Assembly (NCBI GenBank): GCA_025924775.1
Contig: JAICHS010000130.1
Location: 1 to 6,621 of the forward strand
Length of the DNA: 6,621 bases
Direction of reading: 5' to 3'
Source of the DNA: Rhodanobacteraceae bacterium
Lineage (GTDB): Bacteria; Pseudomonadota; Gammaproteobacteria; Xanthomonadales; Rhodanobacteraceae
In this document: positions 5,299 to 6,621 of the stretch, piece by piece
Layout: each line of letters starts with the position of its first letter
How positions within the stretch are numbered: position 1 is the first letter of the stretch
Made by a program: the position numbers and the translations under genes
Notes under the pieces: model-generated
Databases searched by the model: none
The model's input: the letters and a program-made list of their open reading frames with translations, nothing else
Told to the model about the DNA's origin: nothing

Positions 5299-6270
5299 CT
5301 ACGCAAGCGCGGCGTCGACGCGCTGCATGACGTCCGCGTCCAGCTTGTCCACGGCGTCCAGTGCACCCAGGTTTTCCTCCAGCTGTTCGCGCCGCGTCGC
5401 GCCCAGCATCACGGTCGAGACGTGCGGGTTCTTGAGGCACCACGCGATCGCGAACTGCGCGGGGCTGACACCCATGTCCTGCGCGATTGGCAGCAGCCGC
5501 GCAATCCGCTGTGTATCCACACCGTGTTCGGACAGGTCATAGCGCTCGTGCAACCATTCGTAGCCGGGCAGGGTGAGGCGTGAGCCCGCGGGCGTCCCGT
5601 GCGCGTATTTGCCGGTCAGGATTCCGGATGCCAACGGCGACCAGATGGTCGTACCCATGCCGAAGTCGCGGTACAGCGGCGCGTATTCCGCCTCCACGCG
5701 CTCGCGGTGCAGCAGGTTGTACTGCGGTTGTTCCATGGTCGGCGCGTGCAGATGGTGCCGGTCCGCCACGGCGTGCGCCTCGCGGATCGTGTCCGCCGGC
5801 CATTCGCTGGTGCCCCAGTACAACACCTTGCCCTGCCGGATCAGCGTATCCATCGCCCACACGGTTTCAGCCACCGGCGTATCGGGGTCGGAGCGGTGGC
5901 AGAAAAAACAATCGAGGTAATCGACCCGCAGGCGCCGCAGTGCCTGGTGGCACGCGTCGGTGACGTGCTTGCGCGAAAGGCCGCGCTGGGTCGGCTTGGG
6001 GTCGGTGACCGCGCCGAAGAATACCTTGCTGGAAACGCAGAAGGCGTCGCGCGGAAAGCGCAGGCGGGCCAGGGCTTCGCCCAGGATGGTTTCGGCTTGT
6101 CCCGCGGCGTAGGTTTCCGAGCTGTCGAAATAGTTGACGCCGTGGTCGAAGGCGCAGGCCAGCAATTCGCGTGCCTTCGCGCGGTCCACCTGGCGCCCGA
6201 AAGTCACCCAGGAGCCGAACGACAAGGCCGACAACTGCAGGCCGGACGAGCCCAGGCGGCGATACTGCAT
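5299..6270 (-). CDS. Aldo/keto reductase, Kv-channel beta-subunit-like (AKR6 type)
   Basis: 323 residues on the minus strand. The start ATG at 6270 has GGAGA (complement of 6278-6282) 7 bases upstream, and the protein begins with the family's MQYRRLGSSGL; an upstream in-frame extension to 6321 has no site. It is an NADPH-dependent (alpha/beta)8-barrel oxidoreductase acting on carbonyls. The catalytic tetrad is Asp49 and Tyr54 (YFDSSETYAAG), Lys82 (SSKVFFG) and His125 (FCHRSDPDTP). The cofactor site includes WSPLASGILTGKY (210-222) and GATRREQLEENLGA (290-303). Several blocks (FGSWVTFG, RGLSRKH, YWGTSEW, AIAWCLKN) closely match animal Kv-beta subunits, but this copy has the usual His where Kv-beta has Asn. 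No potassium channel gene is in view. It is cytoplasmic, with no signal peptide. The substrate is unknown; aldehyde or methylglyoxal-type detoxification is inferred. It is complete, with normal length. Confidence 0.94.
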   Translation of the reverse strand: MQYRRLGSSGLQLSALSFGSWVTFGRQVDRAKARELLACAFDHGVNYFDSSETYAAGQAETILGEALARLRFPRDAFCVSSKVFFGAVTDPKPTQRGLSRKHVTDACHQALRRLRVDYLDCFFCHRSDPDTPVAETVWAMDTLIRQGKVLYWGTSEWPADTIREAHAVADRHHLHAPTMEQPQYNLLHRERVEAEYAPLYRDFGMGTTIWSPLASGILTGKYAHGTPAGSRLTLPGYEWLHERYDLSEHGVDTQRIARLLPIAQDMGVSPAQFAIAWCLKNPHVSTVMLGATRREQLEENLGALDAVDKLDADVMQRVDAALA

Positions 6271-6360
6271 GATGGTGTCTCCACGTGATCCGGAAATGTC
6301 CATGTTAGCGGGCTCGCGCATACGGCAGCGTGAAGGATGCGGCGGGTTGCCTCGCCCGCT

Positions 6361-6621
6361 TCAGGGCTGGCCGGCGGCGGGAACCTGCTTGGTGCCTGCA
6401 AGCTCGGCCGCCGTTTGCTCGATGTTGTGGCGAGCGAAGTGCTTGAACCAGCCCCAGTTGCCGTAGCTGCCTCCGAGTTTCGGCAACACGGCGTTGACCA
6501 GAGCATCGCCTGACTTGCCGGCTGCCTTCGCCGCGGCGATGTCTGTGCGCAGCGTTGCCAGATAGTCGCGAAACGCGCGCACGTCGGCAGCCTTGCCAAG
6601 GTCGCCATGGCCCGGCACGAA
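6361..6621 (-). CDS. MBL-fold metallohydrolase, C-terminal end (5' part outside window)
   Basis: The frame is open to the right edge, so only the last 86 residues are seen. They begin FVPGHGDLG: the PGHG block carries a zinc-ligand His (fragment residue 5) near the end of the metallo-beta-lactamase fold. A helical tail follows (DVRAFRDYLATLRTDI, then YGNWGWFKHFARHNIEQTAAEL), typical of secreted or periplasmic MBL-family hydrolases. The HxHxDH metal motif that would define the subgroup lies outside. It could be a beta-lactamase-like, lactonase-like or other MBL enzyme. It is on the same strand as the reductase, 90 bases upstream of its start. Terminator evidence in that gap is weak, so read-through is possible. 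Confidence 0.82.
   Translation of the reverse strand, partial: FVPGHGDLGKAADVRAFRDYLATLRTDIAAAKAAGKSGDALVNAVLPKLGGSYGNWGWFKHFARHNIEQTAAELAGTKQVPAAGQP

Noticed and set aside
5599..6288. Plus-strand open frame (229 codons) opposite the aldo/keto reductase
   Set aside because: Shadow of the reductase; composition is typical of antisense GC-rich frames and it has no start signal.
6307..6360. agcgggc (6307-6313) and gcccgct (6354-6360) as a terminator after the MBL gene
   Set aside because: The 7-base arms are 40 bases apart with no T-run after the stem on the minus strand; a competing 5-base hairpin (gcggg/cccgc at 6341-6359) is equally weak.

Overview
The window looks like an ordinary chromosomal stretch from a GC-rich gammaproteobacterium. 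The PurF fragment closely follows the E. coli-type enzyme. The gene style (GC-rich codons, close spacing, COG1228 amidohydrolase, DUF2235 and DUF455 proteins) would fit the Xanthomonadales/Lysobacterales. That placement is inference; no rRNA or other marker is present. I see no insertion sequence, phage gene, tRNA, CRISPR array or attachment site.

Layout, left to right. (1) 1-822, plus strand: the C-terminal half of purF (amidophosphoribosyltransferase), cut by the window edge. A strong inverted repeat straddles its stop codon. (2) 883-1077, plus: a small ORF for an unrecognised 64-residue protein, preceded by a perfect AGGAGG. (3) 1237-3134, plus: a two-gene unit of a DUF2235 alpha/beta-hydrolase (Tle1 phospholipase-like fold) and a DUF455 ferritin-like protein, joined by an ATGA overlap. 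(4) 3144-3644, minus: an exported single-haem cytochrome c, convergent with the DUF455 gene. (5) 3645-3958: a 314-base divergent intergenic region with weak candidate promoters each way and a long imperfect inverted repeat. (6) 3959-5275, plus: an exported metal-dependent amidohydrolase. (7) 5299-6270, minus: an aldo/keto reductase resembling voltage-gated potassium channel beta subunits. (8) 6361-6621, minus: the C-terminal end of an MBL-fold metallohydrolase, cut by the right edge.

The genes do not form one obvious pathway. purF is housekeeping purine synthesis. The DUF2235-DUF455 pair is the only clear translationally coupled unit and the most interesting protein-level feature: a putative lipase/esterase of a family known for type VI effectors, with no type VI genes in view, next to a protein with a complete-looking diiron ligand set. 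The cytochrome and amidohydrolase are both predicted periplasmic and share a divergent control region. The reductase and MBL protein are probably unrelated metabolic enzymes. I found no convincing undescribed multi-gene defence or mobile system.
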